The translations under genes were made by a program, and so were the position numbers. 64,000 nucleotides of DNA, from assembly GCA_965220245.1 (NCBI GenBank), contig CBDCPI010000002.1:117994-181993 (forward strand), written 5' to 3'. The notes below the pieces were generated by a model that did not search any database, was not told the DNA's origin, and saw nothing but the letters and a program-made list of their open reading frames with translations. How positions within the stretch are numbered: the stretch's first letter is position 1; every line of letters begins with the position of its first letter. Below are positions 50,172 to 59,155 of the stretch, in pieces. This DNA comes from CBDCPI01 sp965220245 (GTDB taxonomy: Bacteria; Chloroflexota; Dehalococcoidia; Lucifugimonadales; UBA3495).

Positions 50172-51569
50172 ATGAGCGACCTGCCTCTCTCCCAAATCCG
50201 CGTAGTGGACCTTAGCCGCGTTTTCGCCATGCCCTACGCCGGGGCCTACCTGGCCGACTTGGGCGCCGAAGTCATCAAGGTGGACACCCATCACGCCCAA
50301 TTCATGGACACTACCAGGACTATCACCGGCCCCTTCCCGGACAACGACCCTGGGGAGGGTTATTGGGAGCAGGGCGGCACCTTCCAGACCCTAAACCGGG
50401 GCAAGCGCAGCCTGACTCTTGACCTGCGCTCGGATGCCGCTCAATCAGTCCTCAAGGACTTGGTTAGTGTTAGCGACATTGTGCTGGAGAATTTTACTCC
50501 CCGGGTCATGTCCCGGTTTGGGTTGGACTACGCCAACCTGCGACGGGTTAGACCCGATCTGATCATGGTGTCCAACACGGGGTATGGTCACACTGGCCCT
50601 TGGGCCAACTTCGGCGCGATGGCCTCGGCGCTGGAGCCGACCCACGGCACGGGCGCATTCATGGGCTATCTGGAGAAAGGGCCGCCGGAGAAAGGACCGG
50701 AGGATACCCACCCGCCAGAGGCGGGCGGTGCGGTGCCCAACAAGATGGGCAATTCCTACACCGACTTCCTGGCGACTTGGACCGCCCTTACGGCAATAAT
50801 GGCTTCGTTGCTCCACCGGGCCCGCACCGGCCGAGGGACGTGGATCGACTTGGCGATGTACCAAGCAGGTGTGTCCTTCGTGGGGGAGGGCCTGTTGGAT
50901 TACGCCCACAACGGAAGCCGGACTAGGCGGATGGGCAACCGCCACCAGTCTATGGCGCCTCACGGTTGCTACCCCTGCTTAGGGGAAGACGAATGGGTAA
51001 CCCTGGCGGTCCGGGACGACCGCGACTGGCAGGCCTTCCGCGGGGTGTTGGGACCGGAATTCCCGGAAGTTCTCGACGAGAATTTTGCCGGACCCTTGGC
51101 CCGGTTGCGGCGCCGGGATGAGTTGGACCGCATCGTGTCCCTTTGGACTTCCACCCGGGGGCAGTACCAGGTTATGGAGGCTCTCCAGGCTGCCGGGGTC
51201 CCGGCGGGGCCGGTGTTGAACGCCAAAGGTCTTTTGGGAGACCCTCATTTCCGCGCCCGAGGGTTCTTTGAAGCGGTCGATCATCCACCACAGACCGGCT
51301 TGGGCCGTAGGGAATATATCGGACGCGGCTGGAAATTGTCGGCCAACGATCTGTCAATCCGAAAACCGGCGCCGTTGCTGGGGGAAGACAACGACTACGT
51401 ATTGCAGCGGGTGCTGGGCCTGTCCACCGGCGACATTGCCGCCTTTAAAGCAAGCGGCCTGATTGGTGATGCCCCCGAGGGAGGAAGCGCCCCGGCCACG
51501 GTGCCCTTGGACGAGCAAGTCGACTTGGGCTGGACTGTGCAATGGGACCGGAATTTTCAGCCGAGGTAG
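50172..51569 (+). CDS. CaiB/BaiF-type CoA transferase, copy 2
   Basis: The protein opens VVDLSRVFAMPYAGAYLADLGAEVIKVDTH, then NRGKRSLTLDL, ENFTPRVMSRFGLDY, NTGYGHTGPWANFG and GRGTWIDLAMYQ, the family III pattern. At 465 residues it is longer than copy 1, with an insertion of about 25 residues near 160-185 (EKGPPEKGPEDTHPPEAGG) and an extra C-terminal tail. Paired CoA transferases like these can form heteromers, as in 2-(R)-benzylsuccinate CoA transferase, but that is only a guess here. Confidence 0.9.
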   Translation: MSDLPLSQIRVVDLSRVFAMPYAGAYLADLGAEVIKVDTHHAQFMDTTRTITGPFPDNDPGEGYWEQGGTFQTLNRGKRSLTLDLRSDAAQSVLKDLVSVSDIVLENFTPRVMSRFGLDYANLRRVRPDLIMVSNTGYGHTGPWANFGAMASALEPTHGTGAFMGYLEKGPPEKGPEDTHPPEAGGAVPNKMGNSYTDFLATWTALTAIMASLLHRARTGRGTWIDLAMYQAGVSFVGEGLLDYAHNGSRTRRMGNRHQSMAPHGCYPCLGEDEWVTLAVRDDRDWQAFRGVLGPEFPEVLDENFAGPLARLRRRDELDRIVSLWTSTRGQYQVMEALQAAGVPAGPVLNAKGLLGDPHFRARGFFEAVDHPPQTGLGRREYIGRGWKLSANDLSIRKPAPLLGEDNDYVLQRVLGLSTGDIAAFKASGLIGDAPEGGSAPATVPLDEQVDLGWTVQWDRNFQPR

Positions 51570-51671
51570 CGTCTCAGGCAACGCTAAAGACCGTCTTTAC
51601 GGCGTGCGGGCCTTTTCATGGAGAATTATACAAGTGGCCGTCTCTTTTCTTAGCCGCAAAAATTCTCTCTC

Positions 51672-52055
51672 TTAGCACCTAGACGGGGGAAGCTCATCAA
51701 ACCGTTCGCCATTGGCCTGAGCTTCATCACGCCTCTGCAACCACGCTTCCCACATAGCATTATTTTCCTGCCTCTCTAATTGACGCCCTTGCTCAATCCC
51801 TTCTCGACGCCCTTGCTCAATCCCTTCTCGACGCCCTTGCTCAATCCCTTCTCGACGCCCTTGATCTTTCAAAGCTCTTATTGCGGGAGGAATTATCAGT
51901 ACCATGCGACCCACAACCTCTATTGTGATTGCGATTAGGACGGCTGTACCAGCGGCTGCTCCGTAAATGTCTACCAAGGAGCCCGTAAATACGCTCCCTG
52001 GCTTCACGTCCTTCCAACTTAACTGGTTCCAATGGGGCCATCCCCAATAGAGCAC
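51672..52055 (-). CDS. Membrane protein with EQGRREGI tandem repeats
   Basis: A hydrophobic part (VDIYGAAAGTAVLIAITIEVV) of about one membrane helix is followed by repeated EQGRREGI octads and a charged tail. GTG 52055 is the first start found. The open frame continues upstream (YWIVYYASYIAGVLYWGW) to about 52155 without a clear start, so the N-terminus may be longer or damaged. I do not know the family. The repeats should form a charged single helix. Confidence 0.5.
   Translation of the reverse strand: MLYWGWPHWNQLSWKDVKPGSVFTGSLVDIYGAAAGTAVLIAITIEVVGRMVLIIPPAIRALKDQGRREGIEQGRREGIEQGRREGIEQGRQLERQENNAMWEAWLQRRDEAQANGERFDELPPSRC
51784..51866 (-). repeat. 24-bp tandem repeat in the membrane protein gene
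   Basis: The unit CTTGCTCAATCCCTTCTCGACGCC repeats about 3.4 times and keeps the reading frame. Its identical copies suggest recent slippage or expansion. Confidence 0.9.
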
Positions 52056-52254
52056 ACCGGCAATGTAAGATGCGTAGTAGACGATCCAGTAATGACGCCA
52101 CCCTTGCCCAAGAACGCGCTCCCTGATCTCAATAAGTTTCTTCTTGAGCAGATATTAACCCTACCGACGTGAGTTCCCTTTCTCTTATTATACTACCTGA
52201 TTACACCGCCCGGCCTCTGCTAATCTTATTAGGTAATGTCTCACTTTGCGTCAC

Positions 52255-52415
52255 CAGGGCCTTTTCAATCTCATTCTGAGCCCCCTTTCTGTCATTCCGA
52301 GCAGCGCGAGGAATCTAAAATTCTTGCTGGGGCCGACTTCGCCTTTCCAGAGGGATTTTCGACCCCTCACTGCGTTCGGGGTGACTGCGTTCGGGGTGAC
52401 AATGAAAAGACCCTG
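52255..52415. mobile_element. CAGGG-type miniature element, 161 bp
   Basis: The ends are CAGGGCCTTTTCAATCTCA and the complement of CAGGGTCTTTTCATTGTCA. Ten-base flanks TTTGCGTCAC and TTTGTGGCGC agree at seven positions. A 15-bp unit (TGCGTTCGGGGTGAC) is doubled near its right end. Confidence 0.82.
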
Positions 52416-52434
52416 TTTGTGGCGCGTCCACCGC

Positions 52435-52464
52435 TTGACACCCACGAGATTCCGTGATTATAAT
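52435..52464 (+). promoter_or_regulatory. pyrG promoter, full sigma70 consensus
   Basis: TTGACA (52435-52440) and TATAAT (52459-52464) both match consensus, spaced by 18 bp, 137 bp before the pyrG ATG. It starts only 20 bp after the end of a miniature element. Confidence 0.78.
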
Positions 52465-52600
52465 CTTAGTTGGCGCTTTCTGATGGCCTCTTGCGCCTTT
52501 TGTCGTAACCTTCCTATTTGGCCCGATTAGGGTGTTGTGCTGCCCACAGCATTTGGCTGCCCCGCACGGCCTCCCCAACAATCAGTCTTAGCGTAGGCGC

Positions 52601-54241
52601 ATGGCCACTAAGTTCATTTTCGTGACTGGGGGAGTGGTCAGTTCCATCGGCAAAGGAATCAGCGTCGCTTCTATCGGACGCATTCTGAAAAGCCGAGGAT
52701 TATCCGTCACCGTGATGAAGCTGGACCCCTATCTCAATGTGGACCCCGGGACTATGTCCCCTTACCAACACGGTGAGGTATTTGTTACCACGGACGGCGG
52801 CGAGACCGACCTTGACCTGGGACACTACGAACGGTTCATCGACATCGAGCTCACCCGCGCCTCTAACCTCACCGCCGGCCAAGTGTACCTGAGTCTCATC
52901 GGCAAGGAACGTCAAGGAGACTTCCTGGGCGGCACCATTCAGACCGTTCCTCACGTCACCAGCGAGATAAAGGACCGGATAATCGCTTTGGCTCAAGAAT
53001 CCGGAGTTGACGTGGTAGTGGTAGAGGTTGGCGGCACCGTAGGAGACATCGAGGGGTTGCCCTTCTTGGAGGCCATCCGGCAGATGCGCAACGACGTGGG
53101 GCGGGACAACGTCTATTACGTCCATCTGACCTTGCTCCCGTATATTGCCGCAGCCCGGGAACTGAAAACCAAACCGACCCAGCACAGCGTCAAAGAGCTT
53201 CGGGCTATAGGGATTCAACCCGACGCCATTCTTTGCCGGAGCGATTTGCCGGTGCCCGATTCCATTCGTGAGAAAATTTCCTTGTTCTGCGACGTTCCGG
53301 GCCAAGCGGTTATTCCGCTGGAGACGGTGGACAACGTTTACGAGGTCCCGATGATCCTTGAGGAGTCGGGACTGGGAGACTTGATGCTGGGGTCTCTGGG
53401 GCTGGGGGTATACCCCAGGGACATGGCCGACTGGTCGGCCATGGTCGACCGCATGAGAGACATCAGCGGGTCGGTGCGCATTGCCTTGGTCGGGAAGTAT
53501 GTGGAGTACCCTGACTCCTATTTGTCGGTAAAAGAGGCCCTTCGCCATGCAGGGTTAGCCCACGACCGGCAAATAGACATTCAATGGGTCCACTCGGAGG
53601 ACATCGAAAGACAAGGACCGGACTCACTGTTGTCCTCCGCTTGCGGAATCGTAGTTCCCGGCGGCTTCGGGACCAGGGGCGTCGAAGGAATGGTGGACAC
53701 CGTCCGCTATGCCCGGGAACACCAAGTCCCTTATCTAGGGCTGTGCCTTGGCCTGCAAGTTATGGTTATTGAGTGGGCTCGCAACATACTGCGCTTGCCT
53801 GGCGCCAATTCGTCTGAGCTAGACCCGGAGACCGAGCATCCGGTCATCCACATTATGGAAGAGCAGCGTGCCATAACCGCCAAAGGCGGCACCATGCGGT
53901 TGGGCGCATACCCGTGCCTGCCCCAAGAGGACACTTGGACCATGGCCGCCTATCAATCGTCCCTGATAAACGAGAGGCACCGGCACCGGTTTGAGCTTAA
54001 CAACACCTACCTAGAGGCGTTGGGGAAGTCGGGGTTCGTAGTGGGCGGAATTTCGCCCGATGGCAATCTTGTGGAGACCGGGGAAGTACGGGACCACCCC
54101 TTCATGGTGGGCGTCCAGTTTCACCCGGAGTTCCGGTCCCGTCCCAACCGGCCCCATCCCCTTTTCTCCAAGTTTGTCGGCGCGGCCAAGGAAACTATCC
54201 GGGAAGGGGCCCAACGTCCTTTGCCGTTGGACAATGTCTAG
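52601..54241 (+). CDS. pyrG: CTP synthase
   Basis: CTP synthase aminates UTP with glutamine-derived ammonia. The synthase half opens KFIFVTGGVVSSIGKGISVASIG, then KLDPYLNVDPGTMSPYQHGEVFV and DGGETDLDLGHYERF. The glutaminase half has the nucleophile in YLGLCLGLQVMVIEWARN and His/Glu in GVQFHPEFRSRP. At 546 residues it is complete. It stands behind its own strong promoter. Confidence 0.97.
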   Translation: MATKFIFVTGGVVSSIGKGISVASIGRILKSRGLSVTVMKLDPYLNVDPGTMSPYQHGEVFVTTDGGETDLDLGHYERFIDIELTRASNLTAGQVYLSLIGKERQGDFLGGTIQTVPHVTSEIKDRIIALAQESGVDVVVVEVGGTVGDIEGLPFLEAIRQMRNDVGRDNVYYVHLTLLPYIAAARELKTKPTQHSVKELRAIGIQPDAILCRSDLPVPDSIREKISLFCDVPGQAVIPLETVDNVYEVPMILEESGLGDLMLGSLGLGVYPRDMADWSAMVDRMRDISGSVRIALVGKYVEYPDSYLSVKEALRHAGLAHDRQIDIQWVHSEDIERQGPDSLLSSACGIVVPGGFGTRGVEGMVDTVRYAREHQVPYLGLCLGLQVMVIEWARNILRLPGANSSELDPETEHPVIHIMEEQRAITAKGGTMRLGAYPCLPQEDTWTMAAYQSSLINERHRHRFELNNTYLEALGKSGFVVGGISPDGNLVETGEVRDHPFMVGVQFHPEFRSRPNRPHPLFSKFVGAAKETIREGAQRPLPLDNV

Positions 54242-54360
54242 TCCCTTGGGTGAACCGGTCTGCCGGCCATCCACAGCCTTAGGTGGGCGGGCGCTATGGC
54301 CCGGCGATCAATCATGGCTTGAGATACGAACAGAAGACGCCTCCGGTTTAATAAGGGATC

Positions 54361-54589
54361 CAGGGTAATCGCATTCTGTCATTCTGAGGAGCCCTTCGAT
54401 TTCGCTCAGGATAAACTCCACGGCGAAGAATCTAAAATACCAGCCGACCAAAACAGCTTTTCTCGCCGATGCGTTTCCTTTGTCCGGCGTCGCTGCGGCG
54501 TAAACGCATCGGCGGCAAGGATTTTAGACCCTTCACTCCGTTCAGGGTGACAGTGAACGGGAGCAGGGTGGCAGAATGCGATTGCATTG
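54361..54589. mobile_element. CAGGG-type miniature element, 229 bp
   Basis: The left end is CAGGGTAATCGCATTCTGTCA and the right end GGCAGAATGCGATTGCATTG, an inverted match apart from decayed last bases. The left end resembles that of the element in fdhA (AAYCGCATTCT). Ten-base flanks ATAAGGGATC and ATAGGAGACC agree at seven positions. An inner hairpin GCCGATGCGTTT / AAACGCATCGGC is present. Confidence 0.82.
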
Positions 54590-54627
54590 ATAGGAGACCC
54601 CACCTCAAAGACAGATGCGGTGACGAT

Positions 54628-55287
54628 GTGAAGCTATTTCTAGATACGGCCAATATTCAGGAAATCCGTGAGGGCGCCCGCCTTGGTGTTATTAGCGGGG
54701 TAACTACCAATCCGTCGCTGGCTGCCTCCCAGGGCATCGGAGATTCCGAGGGGTACAAGACTGCGGTGCGGGAAATAGCGGACCTAGTCAAAGGCCCCAT
54801 CTCTGTGGAGGTTGTCAGCCAGGACGCCGCAGGAATGATAGCTGAAGGACGGGACATCGCCGGGTGGATACCGAACCCTTGGGTGAAGATTCCCAGTACC
54901 GCGGAGGGCTTTGAGGCGATTGCCACTTTGGCTAGCGAAGGAATAAGCGTAAATCAGACCCTGTGCTTCTCGACCAACCAAGCACTGTTGGGTGCCCAAG
55001 CAGGCTCCACCGCAGTCAGCCCCTTTGTGGGCCGCTTGGATGACATTGGCCATCAGGGGATGGACTTGGTAGCCGATATTGTTTCGCTGTTCCGGGCTTA
55101 CAACATCAAGACCCAAGTGTTGGCCGCATCGATCCGGCACAGCCTGCATTGCAATCTGGCTGCCAAAGCCGGGGCCGACATTGCTACGGTACCCTACCAG
55201 GTATTACTACAAATGATACGGCACCCGCTCACCGATGCTGGCGTAGCCCGGTTCACTGCGGACTGGAAGAAGGCCGGCGGGTCTTAA
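54628..55287 (+). CDS. tal: Transaldolase / fructose-6-phosphate aldolase-like
   Basis: This is the short (TalC/MipB-type) transaldolase of the pentose phosphate route. MKLFLDTANIQEI and VISGVTTNPSL give the entry, and the Schiff-base lysine is in NPWVKIPSTAEG. VSPFVGRLDDIG and AASIRHSLH follow. With GTG 54628 it has 219 residues, the usual size; an open frame back to 54469 lies in the miniature element. Confidence 0.9.
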   Translation: MKLFLDTANIQEIREGARLGVISGVTTNPSLAASQGIGDSEGYKTAVREIADLVKGPISVEVVSQDAAGMIAEGRDIAGWIPNPWVKIPSTAEGFEAIATLASEGISVNQTLCFSTNQALLGAQAGSTAVSPFVGRLDDIGHQGMDLVADIVSLFRAYNIKTQVLAASIRHSLHCNLAAKAGADIATVPYQVLLQMIRHPLTDAGVARFTADWKKAGGS

Positions 55288-55309
55288 TGGAGCGAGACTG
55301 GGCCTCTTA

Positions 55310-55522
55310 CTGATGCGTGAACAATTACCTAAACCAGCCCTCGTCATTCCGGCCCCCGTATCCAGTACGGGGCAGGCTTTGAGCCGGAATCCAGAAATTC
55401 TGAGGACAAAGAACCCTTCGATAAGCTCAGGACAGGCGTAGCTGGCGGAGAACGGTCCTGGATTCCACCCTTCGCCGGAAAGACGGGGGAATGGACAGTT
55501 TAGAAACTTGCTCACGTATCAG
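55310..55522. mobile_element. TA-targeting miniature element, copy 3
   Basis: The ends are CTGATGCGTGAACAATTACC and GAAACTTGCTCACGTATCAG, with TA immediately outside both. It has the same orientation as copy 2 and shares its interior. It fills most of the space between tal and rho. Confidence 0.9.
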
Positions 55523-55589
55523 TAAAAAGCGTGGTTCCCAACAACTGACCTGCGGCGGGCAGTGTTACTGAAACAAGAAAGAGGTGAAC

Positions 55590-56879
55590 ATGGCGACTAC
55601 ATCACGGACCATCGACGTTGCCGAGATCGGAGCTAAGAGCAAGGACGAGCTCTTGGTCTTGGCTCAGGACGCCGGCCTCAACGACAACTCGGCCCTGAAC
55701 AACTTGCGCCGCGAGGAGGTGCTTAGCCGGTTGTTCCAAGTAGCCTCCTCTCAGCAGTCGTTGGTTGCCTCGGGTATCCTAGAGGCCATGGAAGAAGGAT
55801 ACGGATTTCTCCGCCAAATCTCTCCTCAAGCGTCCACTGGCGACGTCTATATCTCCCAGTCGCAAATCCGGCGTTTTGGGTTGCGGACCGGCGACACCGT
55901 TTCGGGACAGGTTCGCCCTCCGAAAGAGGGAGAACGCTACTTCGGATTGGTGCGGGTCGAGAAGATAAACGGGCATGAACCCGATCAGGGCAGTAGCAGG
56001 TTCCGCATCCAGTTCGAGCACATGACGCCCATCTTTCCCTTGGAGCAAATCATCCTGGAGACCGAGGGGCCGGAGTTGGCGACGCGGATGGTTGACCTGT
56101 TCGCTCCCATCGGAAAGGGACAGCGCGGCCTGATAGTTTCCCCGCCCAAAGCCGGCAAGACCACCATGTTGAAACAGATCGCCAACGGGGTGGTGGAGAA
56201 TTGCTCGCAGGCTGAACTGATGGTCGCTCTGATCGGGGAACGTCCGGAAGAGGTAACCGACATGCGCCGTGCGGTAAAGGGCGATGTGTTCGCTTCGACC
56301 TTCGACGATTCGGTCGAAGAGCAGTGCCGCATGGCGGAGCTAGCTATTGAGCGAGCCAAGCGGTTGGTGGAAGCCGGGCGAGACGTGGTTATCCTGCTGG
56401 ACAGCATTACCCGTTTGACCCGGGCTTACAACCTAGCGGTCCCGAGCAGCGGCCGCACCCTATCGGGAGGGATTGATCCGGTGGCCTTGTATCCACCGAA
56501 GAAGTTCTTCGGCGCGGCCCGGAACATCGAGGAAGGCGGCAGCTTGACCATAATCGCCACCTGCCTGGTGGACACCGGGAGCCGGATGGACGAGGTTATC
56601 TACGAAGAGTTCAAGGGCACCGGCAACATGGAACTCCACTTGGACCGAAAGCTGGCCGAGCGGCGTTACTTCCCCGCCATCGACATTGTACGCAGCGGCA
56701 CCCGGCGCGAAGAGCTGCTATTTAGCGAAGAAACCCTGAAGCAAATCTGGCTTCTGCGCCGGATGATCACCCTGATATCCAATGATGGTTCGGCCAATGC
56801 CACCGAGCGGGTGTTGGAGCGGCTCGCCAAGACCAACAGTAACCGGGAGTTCCTAGCCAATCTGAATAAAGAGGCCTAA
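55590..56879 (+). CDS. rho: Transcription termination factor Rho
   Basis: Rho is a hexameric RNA helicase. The N-terminal helical domain reads IGAKSKDELLVLAQDAGLND; the RNA-binding domain includes GYGFLRQ and GDVYISQSQIRRFGLRTGD; the ATPase has PIGKGQRGLIVSPPKAGKTTMLK (Walker A), ALIGERPEEVTDM, VVILLDSITRLTRAYN and the Q/R-loop region. ATG 55590 with GAGGTG before it gives 429 residues. Confidence 0.96.
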   Translation: MATTSRTIDVAEIGAKSKDELLVLAQDAGLNDNSALNNLRREEVLSRLFQVASSQQSLVASGILEAMEEGYGFLRQISPQASTGDVYISQSQIRRFGLRTGDTVSGQVRPPKEGERYFGLVRVEKINGHEPDQGSSRFRIQFEHMTPIFPLEQIILETEGPELATRMVDLFAPIGKGQRGLIVSPPKAGKTTMLKQIANGVVENCSQAELMVALIGERPEEVTDMRRAVKGDVFASTFDDSVEEQCRMAELAIERAKRLVEAGRDVVILLDSITRLTRAYNLAVPSSGRTLSGGIDPVALYPPKKFFGAARNIEEGGSLTIIATCLVDTGSRMDEVIYEEFKGTGNMELHLDRKLAERRYFPAIDIVRSGTRREELLFSEETLKQIWLLRRMITLISNDGSANATERVLERLAKTNSNREFLANLNKEA

Positions 56880-56886
56880 GCGCTCT

Positions 56887-57987
56887 TCAGGTCACGGCCA
56901 CCCTGCTCCCCGAACCCGAAGACCGCTCCATTGCGTCCAGCAACCGGTGCCTCTCCACTGCCAGGTCGAAATCAGGACTGGTGCCCTTTCCGTCTTGGAT
57001 ATCCTCCCTCAAGCGCTGGTACAACTGGCCCACGTTGAACGGGGCGCCTTGAGGCACCTCGCCGGGCACTAGGGTGAGGCTTTGAGGGATAGGCAAGTCC
57101 TCCAGTTCGGTGCTGCCTCCTTGGGCCCCTTGCAGCTTGATATTTCCGTACTGCACCATCTCTTTGGACGATGCGGTCAGCGTGCCTTCCCGGCCGTACA
57201 CCTCCATCCGCCAACCCGTGCCGTGCCACGGCACCGTTGCCACGTGGGCGGAAGCCACCGCGCCATTGGTCAAGACTCCGGTTAGAAGTACGTTGTCCGC
57301 GGCGGTCACCCGGACCGGCTGACCGGGCTCTCCGGTTTCCCATTCCGGCACCTGGGTAGACACTTGGGCGGATAGCTCGGCGAATTCCCCCGCGCAAAAA
57401 CAGAAAGCGTCTATCGCGTGTCCGGTGGCTATCGTCAGGGTATTCGCCCCCTTCTCCCGGTCGGCCATCCAAGCCATCGCCCTGCCTCGCTGCAACAGGC
57501 CCGGCAGAAACATAGTCATGTTGCAGGACAACACCTCGCCGACGTAACCTTCCGACAGCAGCTCTCGAAGCCTCAACAGAGCTGGCGAACCGCGGGCTTG
57601 AAGGCCCACCATGTGGCCCACTCCTTGAGACCGGGCCAGCGTGGCCATCTCTTGGGCTTCGCTCAAGTTGGCCCCCAAAGGCCATTCGCAGAACACGTGC
57701 TTTCCCGCCGCCAAGGCCGCCATGACCATGTCGTGGTGCAGCGGCACCCGGACGGACACCGCAACCAGATCGATGTCCGGGTGGCCCACCATTTCGTGAT
57801 AGTCGTGGAAAGCCATCTTTGCCCCGTAGGCCTTGGCCGACTCTTCGGCCGTCTCGGGCCGGGAGGTGCATACTGCCGCCAGCTCGAAATCAGGCAATGC
57901 CAACAGTGCCGGCAGGTGCGCCCGCATACTCCAACCGTAAGTGGCGTTAGCCCCGATGATTCCTACCCGCATTTTCTCTCCCGCCAT
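56887..57987 (-). CDS. Gfo/Idh/MocA-family oxidoreductase
   Basis: The NAD(P)-binding domain starts RVGIIGANATYGWSM, and DLVAVSVRVPLHHDMVMAALAAGKHVFCEWPLG follows. The usual EKP motif reads EWP, so the conserved lysine is missing and the catalytic role is uncertain. The 366 residues cover both domains. It ends 7 bp from rho in the converging direction. The substrate, probably a sugar or polyol if active, is unknown. Confidence 0.87.
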   Translation of the reverse strand: MAGEKMRVGIIGANATYGWSMRAHLPALLALPDFELAAVCTSRPETAEESAKAYGAKMAFHDYHEMVGHPDIDLVAVSVRVPLHHDMVMAALAAGKHVFCEWPLGANLSEAQEMATLARSQGVGHMVGLQARGSPALLRLRELLSEGYVGEVLSCNMTMFLPGLLQRGRAMAWMADREKGANTLTIATGHAIDAFCFCAGEFAELSAQVSTQVPEWETGEPGQPVRVTAADNVLLTGVLTNGAVASAHVATVPWHGTGWRMEVYGREGTLTASSKEMVQYGNIKLQGAQGGSTELEDLPIPQSLTLVPGEVPQGAPFNVGQLYQRLREDIQDGKGTSPDFDLAVERHRLLDAMERSSGSGSRVAVT

Positions 57988-58082
57988 AATTGCCTCCTTC
58001 GCTAAAGAAAGATACTTAGCTGGCGCCGAATGACCGCCCGCAGCCAGGCCCTTTCGGGGCTCGGGTATTTGATCATCCTAAA

Positions 58083-58916
58083 TCACGCCGCCGTCTTATG
58101 CGCCTGCTGACCAAGAAACTCTCGAACGTTCCGCACGCACCATTCGGGGTGAATCACATTCACGCCGTGGCCCAGTCCAGGGTACACTTGCAGCCGGCAG
58201 TTGGGTAGCTGCCCGGCCATAAACTGTTGCTGCTCCAGGGTTGAAGTTGGGGATTCCTCGCCCACTAGAAGCAAAACCGGAACGTTGACCTCTTTCAGAT
58301 ACGGGCTGAAATCCAAGGTATCCAGGTATCCTTGCAGCTTTCTGCCGATGGAAGACGGAGTCCGGTCCATCTCGGCGATATACCAGTCCATCAATTCCTG
58401 GGATGCCACCCGGGTATCCAGCCGCATACCTATGGTTGAGGTGGACCAAGCGCCGATGCCCTTGGCCATGGTTGCGTCCCAATCCCCTCCGGCGTCGAAC
58501 CGGTTCTGAAGGTCTCTTCTGGGTAAGCGGCAGGGAGTATTACACAGCACCAAGGCCCGGGTCCGCTCCGGATAGGCGTGAGCGAACTTCAGTCCTACGA
58601 TGCCCCCAAAGGACTCGCCGACGTAGACAACTTGGTCTACCCCCGCGTCGTCAAGAATGCGGAGCACATCCTCGGTGAAGGTATCAAGGGACGGCTCGTA
58701 GCCCTCTTCTGCCACCAGGGACCGCCCCATGCCGCGAAGGTCGGGGCGGAGCACCCGGTACTCCCGGGAAAGCAGGGGCACCCAGTTGTACCAGAATCGC
58801 CCGTTGCGGGAGAAGCCGTGCTGTAGCAGTATGGCGGGCGCGTCTCGCCAAGGGTCGGAAAAGTCATCCTCGTAGTAGTGAAGTTCGACGTCTGGACTGA
58901 CACGAATGGTCGCCAT
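58083..58916 (-). CDS. Alpha/beta hydrolase
   Basis: The 277-residue protein has the nucleophile elbow VYVGESFGGIVGL, an oxyanion region ILLQHGFSRNGRFW, an acid in LLVGEESPTSTLEQ, and the catalytic His in GLGHGVNVIHPEW. It looks like a soluble esterase or lactonase of the 3-oxoadipate enol-lactonase/haloperoxidase group. It lies about 95 bp upstream of the oxidoreductase on the same strand. The substrate is unknown. Confidence 0.9.
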   Translation of the reverse strand: MATIRVSPDVELHYYEDDFSDPWRDAPAILLQHGFSRNGRFWYNWVPLLSREYRVLRPDLRGMGRSLVAEEGYEPSLDTFTEDVLRILDDAGVDQVVYVGESFGGIVGLKFAHAYPERTRALVLCNTPCRLPRRDLQNRFDAGGDWDATMAKGIGAWSTSTIGMRLDTRVASQELMDWYIAEMDRTPSSIGRKLQGYLDTLDFSPYLKEVNVPVLLLVGEESPTSTLEQQQFMAGQLPNCRLQVYPGLGHGVNVIHPEWCVRNVREFLGQQAHKTAA

Positions 58917-59096
58917 CGGTTTTCTTTTACTCCCATCTTTGTTCCTCGCACCTCAATATAGCTACCGGGCGTCTGCCTGTCCAGTTAAGGTTGCTCCTCC
59001 TCAGACCCTGAAGCAAACCCATAGTCACCCTGGGAAAGGGTGGTATGATGGGGATAATGCGCCCTGTGTTACGCTCCGATATAATCAAAGCAAACA

Positions 59097-59133
59097 GGCG
59101 CCGGACGGATTGCCAACGCCGCCGTCCGGCGCC
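59097..59133. promoter_or_regulatory. Strong hairpin upstream of the Uma2 gene
   Basis: GGCGCCGGACGG and CCGTCCGGCGCC form a perfect 12-bp stem with a 13-base loop. It ends 22 bp before the ATG, so it would lie in the 5' leader. It has no T tract, so it may stabilise or control the mRNA rather than terminate it. Confidence 0.55.
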
Positions 59134-59155
59134 ATTGCCCAATGCGAGGCCCAAC

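Noticed and set aside
51585..51599. Palindrome TAAAGACCGTCTTTA as an operator or terminator
   Set aside because: It follows a gene end without a T run and is too short and isolated to assign.
54469..54627. An upstream extension of the transaldolase
   Set aside because: It is encoded by the transposon remnant; the family begins at the GTG at 54628.
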